Assembly (NCBI RefSeq): GCF_008728515.1
Contig: NC_044996.1
Coordinates: 124,877,610-124,941,609 of the forward strand
DNA length: 64,000 nucleotides
From: Papio anubis
Lineage: Eukaryota; Chordata; Mammalia; Primates; Cercopithecidae
Direction of reading: 5' to 3'
Under the pieces are notes generated by a model. The model was not told the origin of the DNA. It did not search any database and worked only from the letters and a program-made list of their open reading frames with translations. Each line of letters opens with the position of its first letter. Positions within the stretch are counted from its first letter, which is position 1. A program made the position numbers and the translations under genes. Below, piece after piece: positions 36,615 through 46,865 of the stretch.

Positions 36615-36970
36615 TGTATTAGTCCATTTTCATGCTGCTGATAAAGACATACCAGAGACTGGGCAATTTACAAAAGAGGTTTAATGGACTTACAGTTCCA
36701 CATGGCTAGGGAGGCCTCAAAAATCATGGCAGAAGGTTAAAAACACTTCTTACATGGAGGTGGCCAGAGAGAGAATGAGCACCAAGTGAAATGGGTTTCC
36801 CCTTATCAAGCCATCAGATCTCATGAGACTTACTACCACGACAACAGTATGGGAGAAGCCACCTCCATGATTCAATTCTCTCCCACTAAGTTTCTCCCAA
36901 AACATGTGGGAATTATGGGAGCACAATTCAAGATGAGATTTGGGTGGGGACACAGACCCAAACCATATCA
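36615..36970 (-). mobile_element. THE1/MST-type MaLR LTR, antisense
   Basis: Starts 'tgtattagtccattttcatg' and ends 'gacccaaaccatatca', the reverse complement of a THE1/MST LTR. 356 bp. The flanks are 'agaac' (36610-36614) and 'ggaac' (36971-36975), a 5-bp target duplication with one change, as expected for this class. Solo. The unit 2 copy is at 53294-53649. Confidence 0.9.
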
Positions 36971-36975
36971 GGAAC

Positions 36976-39033
36976 CCAAACCAGCTTGAGGGATATGTGT
37001 GTGTTTGTGCATGTGCCCACACACATGCATGTGTGTTTTGGAGAGTAGGGTATATTTCATGCACTGTCAGTGCCCTGCCCATGTACTGTGGAACCCCTTT
37101 GCATTTTCATGCACATCAGCTTCAGGTCACTTTCATTCCCAGCAGCCAGCACTGTGTCTCTTTGTTGGAGGACAGCTCTCAGGCTGCAAGAGCCCATTTT
37201 GTCTGTGCACATGCACAGAGAGCTGGAAGTGACTGGGAATTTACTTTCCCGGGGCAGCTCTTATGACCGACAAGTATAACAATATAAATATGCCAGCTCC
37301 TTTGCCCTTGATCAAGGCAACTTTAATGTGTAACTTACACTTTCCGCAAAAGTCCCCTATGAGAAGGCACCAAAGTTACTCTCCATGGGAACATCACATC
37401 TTTGCTTGGCCTCCTTTCTTTGTCTGTCTCTCTTCCCCACTCTCCTATTGGCTTTTTCCTGGGAACACCTACTAATAAATCACTTACGCATGAATTTTCA
37501 ACTCAGAGTCTACTTCTGGGCTATGCAAATAAAGACAAAGTGAAGGAAAAAAGTCTTCCTTGAAAGTTTACCTAAGCCAGGATGGAAGAATTTAGCAAGA
37601 TGAAGATAAGAGTTTCGACCCAAGGAGGTGATGAAAAGGGGTGCTGTGGACAGACATTTCAGACAGCATGAACAAAAGCATGCCAGCAATAAGCAGCCTG
37701 GAATACATAGGGAGCTACAAGCACATCCCAGAGCATAGCTTTGAGAAAGGATTGGCTACTGAGGAGAGAAGTGGTCAGGCACCACATCTTCAAGAGTTTG
37801 ATGCATTTGGTGTGCTAGAGCCAGCTAGCAGCTAATTGTTAATTATTCGGAAATTGTGTGATTTGGTTGATAAACTGTGGTTTGGAATTGGCCATAGTGG
37901 AGGTATTTACACCATGGAAATTTGCAAACAGTCAAAATCAGGGCCTTCTTGTTTTGATAAACTGGTTTATCAGCACACCACTTTGCCATGCAGAGAAGTT
38001 TCTTTTTAATCCCATAGGCAGCAAGAGGGGTGGGCATTGACTGTTTTTAGCAGTGACAATGGAGTGATACAGCCAGATTTGTATTTTACATCCAAAAACT
38101 TGATAGCCATGTTATGTGGGGAAAGATAAGGGCCTAAACCAAGAAAGTGGTATCAGACATGGAGTATGAAGGATGGAAAGACTGACAAATTCATTTTTGA
38201 GGAATGATGGACAAGTTGATTGGGTAGATGGCTGGGCCAGCTACCAAGAAAGTTGGAGAATACAGAAGAGAAAAGTTAATTGAGGTGACAAGTTTACTTC
38301 TGAGAATGTTGAATTTCAGAGTTCTTAGGGACTGGGCAGTTGCATATAAGCATAAGAATCTCCACAGTTCCACTCACTTAAGAGAAGAAACAGGATGAGT
38401 CCTAGCCAGGCACTACTGATCAAACTCATTCACTCCTCCTCTGTGTGAAAGTCTCTACTGCTATTCTGTCAGTTTCCACCTGCACTCATAACTCTTTAGT
38501 AGAAGGACACTTCCTCTGAAGGCAGGGCTGCTCTGGCCAGCCTTGGCAGGCCTAGACCCTAGGTAATTCCCTCTTCTGGATGTATGTAGTTTTATCTCTC
38601 AGGCATTTAAGCCGGGGGTCCCAGGATACCACCTAGAATGCTCTTCAGATGGCCACACCTTGTATTCTTAGTTAATGGCCCTCCTTCCCCAAACACGATG
38701 TTGGGCTGGAAAGTCAGACATTTATCCTTCAACTCTTCCCTCCCTCAGGTGACTTCCAACCTTTCCAGAACAGCTGGCCCAACAGGTAAAAAGCAGCCTT
38801 AGTTTTCCTTCCTTTAGTGAGGAAGTGATAATCCCAATGTCTGGAGAATTGATCTCAGGTCCCCAAGTACCCATCTTATTTCCTTCCTAGGACCTAGGGA
38901 ATCTGAGGAAGATGGTATTCTTGGAGGCTGATCATGACCCCCCAGTTTCTTGAAGAAGCTCTAACCTTTCATTTTACAACATAGATTATTAACTTTTATT
39001 TGAAGATGTAGTTTTCAACCAAATTCTATAGGC
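36976..39033. other. Intergenic DNA, nothing recognised
   Basis: No gene recognised. A GT-rich stretch at 36994-37036 keeps several overlapping frames open (36940-37279), and these look like artefacts. This sequence is the 5' flank of the provirus. Confidence 0.5.
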
Positions 39034-39039
39034 ATTTCT
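39034..39039 (+). repeat. Provirus target-site duplication, 5' copy
   Basis: 'atttct' immediately precedes the LTR start 'tgcagggg'. The same six bases follow the 3' LTR at 63510-63515. Six bases is the normal duplication for class II elements. Confidence 0.93.
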
Positions 39040-39356
39040 TGCAGGGGCCTTTGAAAACAGTATGCTGAGAATAGATAGGGCTCAAGGACAGTATCTCCAA
39101 TTGAACTTTTAATGAACTCCCGTAGGCGCCAAGAAGGCGGGCAGATAAAGAAGAGCATAGAAACAAGGAACTGAGTAGAAGGTTACATGTGGGAAAAGAA
39201 AGTTTGTTTTGCATTGCATTCTTTCTGCTGACGTGGGGTTTATGGAGTATAAATAAAGTGAGGCGGAGGCTCTGAGTGCGGCCGCCATGTTTTCTGTGTG
39301 TCTTTGTCTTTTGTGTGTTCTTTCATTCTCCACCACCCCCGGCACGGACCCCAACA
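39040..39356 (+). mobile_element. Provirus 5' LTR (unit 1)
   Basis: A 317-bp LTR from 'tgcaggggcc' to 'gaccccaaca', so it has the TG...CA ends of retroviral LTRs. A combined TATA box and polyadenylation signal, 'tataaataaa', lies at 39248-39257. It differs from the 3' LTR at 63193-63509 at only two positions that I find (39292 and the g in 'ggcacggacc'). The LTR is short for the HERV-K superfamily, and I cannot name its family with confidence. Confidence 0.93.
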
Positions 39357-39358
39357 AG

Positions 39359-39376
39359 TGGCGCAGCGAGCAGGGT
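39359..39376 (+). other. Primer-binding site, fits tRNA-Ser(UGA)
   Basis: Two bases after the LTR, 'tggcgcagcgagcagggt' starts with the TGG that pairs with the tRNA CCA end. All 18 bases equal the complement of the 3' end of human-type tRNA-Ser(UGA) as I recall that tRNA. Only the first six bases fit tRNA-Lys, the primer expected for most HERV-K groups. Confidence 0.75.
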
Positions 39377-39380
39377 CAGC

Positions 39381-39390
39381 ACGGGTGAGT
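39381..39390 (+). other. Candidate leader splice donor
   Basis: 'acgggtgagt' contains G|GTGAGT, a near-consensus donor between the primer-binding site and gag. This is where retroviruses place the donor for spliced env RNA. No transcript evidence. Confidence 0.55.
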
Positions 39391-39470
39391 AGGGGAGAAC
39401 AAGAAGGGGAACCCCCTAGGGGCGGGTAAGGCCCGGATATTGTTAAGGGGAACCTTCTTAAGCTTTCATT

Positions 39471-41712
39471 ATGGGGAATTCCATCTCTCTGGCCTCAGAA
39501 TATTTACGGCTGTTTCAAGGACTGTTGCTGTCTATAGGAGTAGAAGTGAAAGAAAAAGACTTTGAAGTGATTGTTTGCCCATGTTGAACAACATTGTTAC
39601 TGGTTTCAGTATCAGACTAAAGTGCAGCTGAATCGGAGAAAATGGTTACAGGTAGTAAAAGCTCTGCTTAGAGCTCTCCAGTTAGGGGATATTATGCCTC
39701 TAAAATTGTGGACCTTGTGTGACTCTATCACTCAGACATTAGAGTTACTTGAGACTGATTCAGAGTGTGGTAATGTAGCCACAGGAGGAAAGGTATCTGA
39801 GGATTTGGAAAAAAAATAAATAAATAAATCTGAAATGGAGCCCATTTGTGCCAGGATAACACAGGATGGGGGGGGGGTAGCAAAAAGGGGGAGAAGAGAA
39901 AAAGCCAGCTCTTCCTTCTTCTAAGGGAAATTTTGACATGCAGTGTATTATGGAAATGCTTCAACAAATATTACAGATATATTCTTCTAATTCACCTTTG
40001 TGAGCTTTCCCTGTTTCTTTTCCTTCTGCCCTGTTAAAAGAGGATTTTCCAGAGCCTCCAACCCCCCGGCTTCCTTATCTTTACCTTTGTTTGGCAAAGT
40101 TGAAGCCCTGTTCACATCAGACATACTTTAAATTTATACTAAACACCTATTTAATATGTCAAAACCAGTGTATATGTATATCTTATTGTTTGTTAAAATA
40201 TTATGAGTATTTCAATAGTCAATAAATAAGCACATTAATATTAACTATTAATATTACTATAGTATTAATAACCCCAACAATGTGCACACAATTTTTCTAG
40301 GAAATTGTTATGTTATAGGGGTGCATAGGTTCCACCAATTTACACTCCAAACAGAAGTTGAGTATTCGAGTTGCTTAACACATTAACTACCTCTTGATAT
40401 TTTCTCTGTTTTTAAATTTTAACCATTGTATTGTGTATGTAATGATTCTCAATTTGGTATTAATATACATATTTCCTAGTGAGTAATGATGTTAGACATA
40501 TAGGTTTATTGTCATTTCTTTGTTCTGCTACTTTTGGTTGGGTTATTTGCCTTTTCCTATTAATATGTTGGAATTCTTTATATTTGGGGATATGAGTATT
40601 ATTATATATTATATATACTTTTAATTTAAAAAAAAATTTTTAAGGAGCTGGATCTGTTTCCAATTATTTGTGCTTCTTTTGCTCCTAATGCTCAGTTTTT
40701 AAATGGTGGCAATAATGTCCAATTTAATCCCTTACAAATTAAATTTTTAAAAGAAGTGAAAGCTGCCATTTCTAACTATGGACCTCAATCTCCTTTTATC
40801 CTTGGTCTTCTTGATGTTTTTTCATCAGAAAATTTGATGATTCCTATAGACTGGAAGACTTTGGGGAAGGCTTTTCTTGATCGTTCTCAGTGGTTACAAT
40901 TGCACAGCTGGTAAATGGACAAGGTGCACGTACAGGCTAGGAAAAATGTTATGTGTGATCCCCCTGGACCCACTGAGGAACAATTCACAGGCACGGGCCA
41001 ATATGCTACTCTTTATGCTCAGGCTGGTCTAGATGATGTTGCCTTTACTCAAATCAAGACTTTGTTTTTAAGGGCCTGAAATAAGGTAGAGATAACAGGA
41101 AAATCTTCCCTTTCCTCTGTGAAGATTTTACAGGGCACAAATGAATCATGTCCAGATTTCGTAGCCCGTCTTCAGGATGTTGTCTTCAAAATTGTGGGTG
41201 CTGGCCTTGTTTCAAAAATTTTGTTACAAACATTGTCTTTTAAAAATGCTTACACTGACTGTTAAAAATTGTTAAAATCGTTAAAGGCCAATGGGGCCAA
41301 TTTAGATAAATATATTAAAACTTGTGTTAATGTTGGAGGGGCTATTTATAATGCTCAATTATTTGCTGGAGCTTTGTCTAAAGCCTTAAAAGGAAATAAC
41401 AAACAAGGTGTTTGCTTGCAGTGTGGTAAACCTAGACATTTCAAAAAAGAATGTCATAAAAATTGAATACTTTTATTCCTCAAGGCAAAAAGCTGCCTTC
41501 AGAGGTGTACAAATGTTGTGATAAAAGGTCGACATTGGACAAATAAATGTCATTCCAAAACTGATAAAAGTGAAAATTTACTGTCTCCTCTCCTGGGAAA
41601 CGGGAGCCAGGGCCCACAGACTTGGGGCCCCAACAATTACAATACAAGTCTACTACAATACCCAGTGAGCAATGACCTACAACATCAAGGAATAAATTCA
41701 AGTCCTCCTTAA
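39471..41712 (+). pseudogene. gag: Provirus gag remnant (unit 1)
   Basis: Gag forms the virus core. The ATG at 39471 begins M-G-N-S, a myristoylation-type start of the matrix domain. The frame stops after 38 codons (TGA ending 39587) and matrix-like sequence continues in another frame (39571-39819), which shows a frameshift. About 515 bp of antisense L1 sits at roughly 40125-40640. Capsid-like sequence resumes near 40645, with a stop near 40912. One zinc knuckle is intact at 41413-41454 (C-x2-C-x4-H-x4-C in 'CLQCGKPRHFKKEC'). A second is broken by a stop and frameshift at about 41505-41552. The tail after it reads in yet another frame to 41712. Confidence 0.85.
40125..40640 (-). mobile_element. 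Antisense L1-like insert within gag
   Basis: This AT-rich block has no retroviral character. It reads like antisense old L1 ORF2 ('ccaccaatttacactccaaa', then 'catatttcctagtgagtaat', then 'gttgggttatttgccttttc'). Gag-like sequence stops before it and resumes after it. Similar 14-bp edges, 'atactttaaattta' (40123-40136) and 'atacttttaattta' (40615-40628), may be a target duplication but are AT-rich. Present also in unit 2 (56804-57319). Confidence 0.65.
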
Positions 41713-42479
41713 GGATCCCACACCTTACCCCAGTTTCTCAGCTTTATGCGGCAACTAAGCAGAGCACCGCTGCTGACTTAGCTATTACTCAGCCTTATAC
41801 TTTGTCTCCTAATAGAGGAGTATATAAATTAGCTATTAGAGTGTGTGGCCCTTTGCCAAAAGGACATGTAGGACTTTTGTTAGGTCAAAACAACAGTGCT
41901 ATACGGAAGTTAATGATGATTCCAGAAATCATTGATCTTGATGTTACTAATAAAATTCTTGTTATGGTACAAGTTTCACAATTTATACGCCTAGAGGCAG
42001 GGGAACGTATTCTCAATAGGGAGGGTTTGGTAGCACAGAAAAAACTGTTTTTTGGGAAACTTTATTTTCTAATCAAAAGCCCTTATGTTCATTGCACATT
42101 AATGGAATAGTTTTTAAAGAGTTAATTGATACGGGGGTGAATATGTCTATCATTTGTTTAAATTAGTGGCCTATACAATGGGAAAAAAGACAAGTTTCAG
42201 TTATACTCACTGGCTTGGGTGCTGCTTCTGTGGTTTATCAAAACGTAGAACCTTTAACCTGTGTCGGTCCTAAAGGTCAACAAGGTCAAGTGTTTTTTTA
42301 TATTGTTCCTATCAATATTAATCTTTGGGAACAAGATCTTTCACAACAATTTGCTGCTTTTTTAAACATTCCTCATATTTCCTCAGCTGCCAAAAATATG
42401 ATGTTCAAAATGGGCTACAATCCTTTAAACTCATAGCCACCACTCCTATTTAGGTGAAACAGTGACCATTATCTAAAGA
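41713..42479 (+). pseudogene. pro: Provirus pro remnant: dUTPase-like part and protease
   Basis: In class II elements this frame carries a dUTPase followed by the aspartic protease that processes Gag and Pol. The dUTPase-like part reads to about 42110, with the segment 'GPLPKGHVGLLLGQNNSA' resembling a conserved dUTPase motif. The protease active-site triad D-T-G is preserved at 42128-42136. A TAG follows near 42164. The C-terminal half (42215-42436) ends in 'AAKNMMFKMGYNP', which looks like the start of a G-patch and is then cut by a stop. Dead as a whole, but the active-site codons are intact. Confidence 0.75.
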
Positions 42480-44780
42480 AATACTTAGGACTTTAAAAGA
42501 GTAAGTCAAAAACCAAATGGCCGAGAGGAATATAAAGCCACGTATTTCTGCATGGAATTCCCGTCTTTGTCTTGTCTTAAAACTATAAACGTTTACATTA
42601 AACCTAAGGAAAGTTTACAGCCTGGTCTTCCTAATCCTGCCCTTATCCCACAAAGTTAAAAATTAATGGTCATAGATCTCAAAAATTGTTTTTTCTCTAT
42701 TCCATTATAACCTCAAGACTGTAAAAAGTTTGCCTTTATTATTCCTAAAAATAATAATAGACAACCTATTCAAAAATATCAGTAGAAGCTTCTTTCTCAG
42801 GGTATACTTAATAGCCCTCAATATCAATGGAAAGTTTTACCTCAAGGTATGTTAAACAGCCCTATCTTGTGTCAAGAATTTGTCCATAGGGCCTTGGATC
42901 CTGTTCGAAAGCATCATCCTTCTGTTCTTTTATATCATTATATGGATGACATTCTTCTTGCTGCACCTACCAGAGAAAAGCAGCAAGATGCTTTTATATC
43001 ATTACAAACTCAGCTTTCTTTCTACTCACTTAATATTTCCACAGAAAAAATTTAACTGGATTTTCCTATTCAATATTTAGGTTATACCCTGGGGGCACAA
43101 AATATTCGACCCCAAAAAATTCAAATTCGACATGATCATTTAAAAACATTAAATGATTTTCAAAAGCTTCTAGGAGACATTAATTGGATGCGTCCTGTTT
43201 TAGGAATACCAACATATCAGTTATAACATCTTTTTTCTATTCTAGAAGGAGACAGTCACTTGGACAACTCACGCCATTTAACTCCTTTGGCTTTACAGGA
43301 ACTCCAGCTTGTTGAAGAGCAACTTCAAAAGGCCCATCCTTTTGTTTATTTCATGCTTTACATTCTCCCACAGGAATGATTCATCAAACTAATCGACCAC
43401 TAAAATGGATCAAAATATCTAAACGCTTGGCTATTTATATCGATCGTTTAGCTGAACTGATCATCAAAGGACGGCATCACTGTCGACAACTTTGGGGAGG
43501 AGATCCTTCCTTAATTATCTCTCAATTCACTCATAGTCAGATCACTTATCTTCTTGCAACTTCTGATTCTTGGCAAGTTGCTTGCGCTTCTTTTGTTGGA
43601 CAATTTTCTACCCAATCTCCTAAGTCTCCGATCTTTTCATTTTTTAGGCAACATTCGGTGTTGCCTTTCTCACCAATTTCTGTATTTCCTGTTCAAGGTC
43701 CTACCTTTTTTACTGATGCTAGTAGCAATGGTAAGGCTGGATATTGGAGTGTTCATCAATCTCGAGTTACAGTTTATCCTTATCCCTCAGTGCAACAGAG
43801 AGAATTGCTTGCTGTTCTGATGATCTTACTTGATTTCCCTACTACTGGTTGTAACATTGTTAGTGATTCTCAATACGCCATTTATGTTACTTCTTATATT
43901 TCTCAGGCCACTTTACCTCTTTGTGCTACTTCTTCTCTTCAAAAATTCTTTTCCTTGTTATCTTCTACTTTGAGCCAACGTCGAGCTCCTTTATTCATCA
44001 CTCATCTTTGTTCTCATTCTCAACTTCCTGGACCATTAGTTCATGGTAATACTCAGATTGATTCGCTTTTAATAGGCCACCTACATGTTGCAGAACAAAA
44101 ATATACTCTACATCACACTAATAGTTCTGGCCTTCAACGACGGTTTCATTTAACTTATAAACAAGCTCATTCTCTTATTCGAGCTTGTCCTTCCTGTGCT
44201 CCTTTGAGCATTCCATCCTTCCATCCTGGGGTTAATCCACGAGGTGTCCCTTCTTTTGGACGGTTAAAGTATGTTCATCATACCATTGATACCTTTTCTC
44301 ATTTCTGTTATTACTCATCTCTTAACTTGTTTCGCCATCATGGGCATTCCTCTTATACTTAAAACTAATAATGCCTCTGCCTATGTCTCTCGTAAATTAC
44401 AAGTTTTCTTACAGCAATACAATATTCAACATATCATCGGTATCCCGGGCAACAGTCAAGGTCAAGCCATCATTGAGTGCGCAAATTTAACTTTAAAAAC
44501 TCAACTATTAAAACAAAACAAAAAGGGGGAAATGAGCCCCCCAGAAACCAGATTTTGAAGGTTCTTTTTACTTTTTTTGAATCAAGGGAGACAATTGCAA
44601 GATTCCGCTGCCGTAACCCATCTTTCCTCACCTCCCTCGGTGATAGTCCCCGCTGACAATTTAAAGGTTTGGTATCCTAATGAAGAAGGTAAGTATATTC
44701 AAGGGCAAGTTCTAAAACAGGGATGGGGCTATGCTCTTGTCCTTACAGGGAGCGGACCTGAGTGGTTTCCTACAAGATGA
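42480..44780 (+). pseudogene. pol: Provirus pol remnant: RT, RNase H, integrase
   Basis: Reverse transcriptase sequence from about 42480 has several stops (near 42656, 42707, 42784 and 43053), but the catalytic Y-M-D-D is intact at 42939-42950. A long frame (43376-44362, 328 codons) holds the RT connection, RNase H and the start of integrase. RNase H acidic residues D114, E143, D164 and D229 of that frame are present (FTDAS, QREL, VSDSQ, TQID). In integrase, the zinc motif keeps H247, C271 and C274, but Y243 stands where the first His is expected. The segment with the first catalytic Asp appears deleted between P288 and G295. Integrase continues in a shifted frame (44271-44558), where the second catalytic Asp reads Asn ('KTNNAS') and the Glu is kept ('QAIIE'). 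A C-terminal part follows at 44577-44780. Confidence 0.85.
44510..44534 (+). other. Internal copy of the polypurine tract (central PPT-like)
   Basis: These 25 bases, including 'caaaaagggggaaatg', are identical to the 3' polypurine tract and LTR start at 46491-46515. They lie inside integrase-derived sequence, about 1,981 bp upstream of the 3' copy. The unit 2 copy is at 61189-61213. Confidence 0.9.
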
Positions 44781-44814
44781 TTGAAACCCTGTTGAAAAGA
44801 AAACTGGATTCAGC

Positions 44815-46468
44815 ATGCATTTCTTCCTTTGTTGGATGTGCCTCGATGGGGGACTTATTTCTCTTAGTGAGGCTTTGTATGAATATTGGACTTATATTCC
44901 CTTTCCGCACTTGTATCAGGGAGCCGCCTGGGGGGAGGCGGAAATTAAGGTTTTCACCAATGACACTACTTGGATGCCATCCCCCTATATAGACAAAGAC
45001 AATATAGAACGGGAAATGGGAATTATAAACAACACATATCAATTTGGAGTGGAAGGACTTCTAATATGTATGGGAAATAGTTCTCATTGTCTCCGAAAAT
45101 CGCATGAAGCCTGGGCTGTTCGTTATAATCATAGTCATGTGGCTGCTAATACTGTTCTTATTGTAACTAGAAGCTTTTAATATAATCATACTATATATAG
45201 TAATGAAACTATTCCTAGTTCTTTACTTTTTTGTCCTATTCTAGAGGTTTCTCCTAATATTGAGGTGCTGGAATGACAACAATGTCGGGGAACTAAACCC
45301 CGGATTTTATTAGAATACAATGGAATGTAAATAACTGGTTAGAGTGTACACGGTGATTTTCAAATAAAATTTAGTCACATACCTTTGTAATGACCCTGGG
45401 TAAATAAAAGTATTGCTGCTAACAGTAATGAAACCTTGGTATGGCATGAAGGAGGCCTGAAGTACAGAGTCATCTTTGGAAGTTGTTAGCTGCAGGCGAT
45501 GCCATTAGCACTTTTGTGGGGAATATGTCCCTTAATCTTTCTAACCCAACTAACTCCTTTCATATTCAGTTATATCGAAATACCTCCTGATATATTATTG
45601 CTTGTGTCCGTAAGCCCTACCTATTATTAGCAGGGAATTTGACATGGGATAATGATATGGGGATTGTTAATTGTAGAGATATGTGTACATTTTTGTCTTG
45701 CCTCAATCATTCCTGTTGGCACAACTTTACTGGGGATATTTATATCCTCAGGGCTCGTAAGGAAATTTGGCTACCTGTTAACCTTACGTGACTGTGGGGG
45801 GCATCACCTCTTGAAACTTATATTTGGACTTCTCTCCAGTGTACCCGCCATGCCCTTGGACTTATAATTGCCTCAGTGATGAGCCTTGTCGCCATCGTCT
45901 CCACTGCGACCGTAGCAGGACTCACTCTTTATCAAAGCATACAAAATGCTGAATTTGTGCAGCAATGGCACGAGCAATCTCACCGGTTTTGGCTTCAACA
46001 ACGAAACATTGATTCTCAACTTGCTGAAAGATTGGACAACATGGAGCAAGCATTGACATAGCTTGGAGATCAGCTCATTTACTCAATACTGGAATAACAT
46101 TACAATGTGATTGGAACTCCACTCAATTTTGTGTAACGCCTGTGCCTTTTAACATCTCTCAAAATTGGACCGTAATCCGAAAATTATTAGTAGGCCATAA
46201 AAATATTAGTTTGGACATCCAAGAGCTCACTCAGAACATTTCTGAAGCATTTCGACAACAATTACATGTGTTGTCCGGAACCGTAACCCTGCAAGAGCTG
46301 GGTCAGCGCCTTGCTGCCTTTAACCCATGGACCCAAATGAAAACATGGATTTCTACAATCTCTGGAAGTATATTGTTTTGGGCACTCGGATTGGGTCTAC
46401 TTCTTTTGGTGATCCGATGCTCCCTCTGTCGCCTCCAAAAACAAAAGAAAACACAGGAACAAATATAG
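44815..46468 (+). pseudogene. env: Provirus env remnant (unit 1)
   Basis: Env is the surface and transmembrane glycoprotein. An open N-terminal surface part runs 44815-45180 (121 codons) with N-glycosylation sites (NDT, NNT, NSS, NHS). The middle (45180-45870) is broken by stops and frameshifts. A transmembrane-subunit ectodomain segment is open at 45876-46061, heptad-rich, and stops at TAG. A cysteine loop with seven residues between cysteines is readable near 46106-46135 in the following frame. The last segment (46142-46468, 108 codons) holds a membrane anchor at about residues 71-90 and a short basic tail. No intact Env can be made. The class II affiliation is based on this layout and on the protease and dUTPase upstream. 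Confidence 0.8.
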
Positions 46469-46490
46469 GCTACCTTTTTAGGATTGAGGC

Positions 46491-46513
46491 AAAACAAAAC
46501 AAAAAGGGGGAAA
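46491..46513 (+). other. 3' polypurine tract (unit 1)
   Basis: An A/G-rich run ending 'aaaaagggggaaa' abuts the 3' LTR start 'tgcagggg'. It primes plus-strand DNA synthesis in retroviruses. Confidence 0.9.
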
Positions 46514-46765
46514 TGCAGGGGCCTTTGAAAACAGTATGCTGAGAATAGATAGGGCTCAAGGACAGTATCTCCAATTGAACTTTTAATGAACTCCCGTAGG
46601 CGCCAAGAAGGCGGGCAGATAAAGAAGAGCATAGAAACAAGGAACTGAGTAGAAGGTTACATGTGGGAAAAGAAAGTTTGTTTTGCATTGCATTCTTTCT
46701 GCTGACGTGGGGTTTATGGAGTATAAATAAAGTGAGGCGGAGGCTCTGAGTGCGGCCGCCATGTT
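46514..46765 (+). mobile_element. Provirus 3' LTR, truncated at the gap (unit 1)
   Basis: The first 252 of 317 LTR bases, identical to the start of the 3' LTR at 63193. The sequence stops at 'gccgccatgtt' where the N run begins. In the complete LTRs the very next base is the first one that distinguishes the 5' LTR (t) from the 3' LTR (c). Confidence 0.95.
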
Positions 46766-46865
46766 NNNNNNNNNNNNNNNNNNNNNNNNNNNNNNNNNNN
46801 NNNNNNNNNNNNNNNNNNNNNNNNNNNNNNNNNNNNNNNNNNNNNNNNNNNNNNNNNNNNNNNNN
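46766..46865. other. Assembly gap, exactly 100 N
   Basis: One hundred undetermined bases, the conventional size for a gap of unknown length. Frames running through it are meaningless. Confidence 1.

Larger units (their letters stand above)
30204..46765 (+). repeat. Large direct duplication, unit 1 (16.56 kb)
   Basis: This segment is repeated at 46883-63444 with a constant offset of 16,679 and almost no difference. It holds part of a MER5-like element, an 82-codon open frame, a MER5-like element, an antisense L1, a THE1/MST LTR and most of a provirus. It ends in the middle of the provirus 3' LTR against a 100-N gap. I believe it is an assembly overlap, not a true genomic duplication (see findings). 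Confidence 0.98.

Noticed and set aside
36940..37279. Overlapping frames in the GT-rich stretch downstream of the MaLR LTR
   Set aside because: The frames are kept open by simple sequence and have no domain, signal or splice support.
39359..39376. Resemblance of 'agtggcgcagcg' to the 5' half of initiator tRNA-Met
   Set aside because: A primer-binding site must pair with a tRNA 3' end. The tRNA-Ser(UGA) match explains all 18 bases, so the initiator resemblance is coincidental.
40123..40628. Treating the similar 14-bp edges as a proven target-site duplication of the gag insert
   Set aside because: Both are A/T-only apart from one C, no poly-A or poly-T tail stands at the matching side, and one base differs. 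I mention it only as a possibility.
41269..41466. Short zinc-knuckle frame as a host gene
   Set aside because: It lies in order between capsid-like and protease sequence of the provirus, so it is the gag nucleocapsid remnant and not a domesticated gene on present evidence.
44770..45042. Antisense frame of 90 codons in env
   Set aside because: It is a shadow of the env-derived sequence on the plus strand with no domain of its own. The same holds for 46303-46632.
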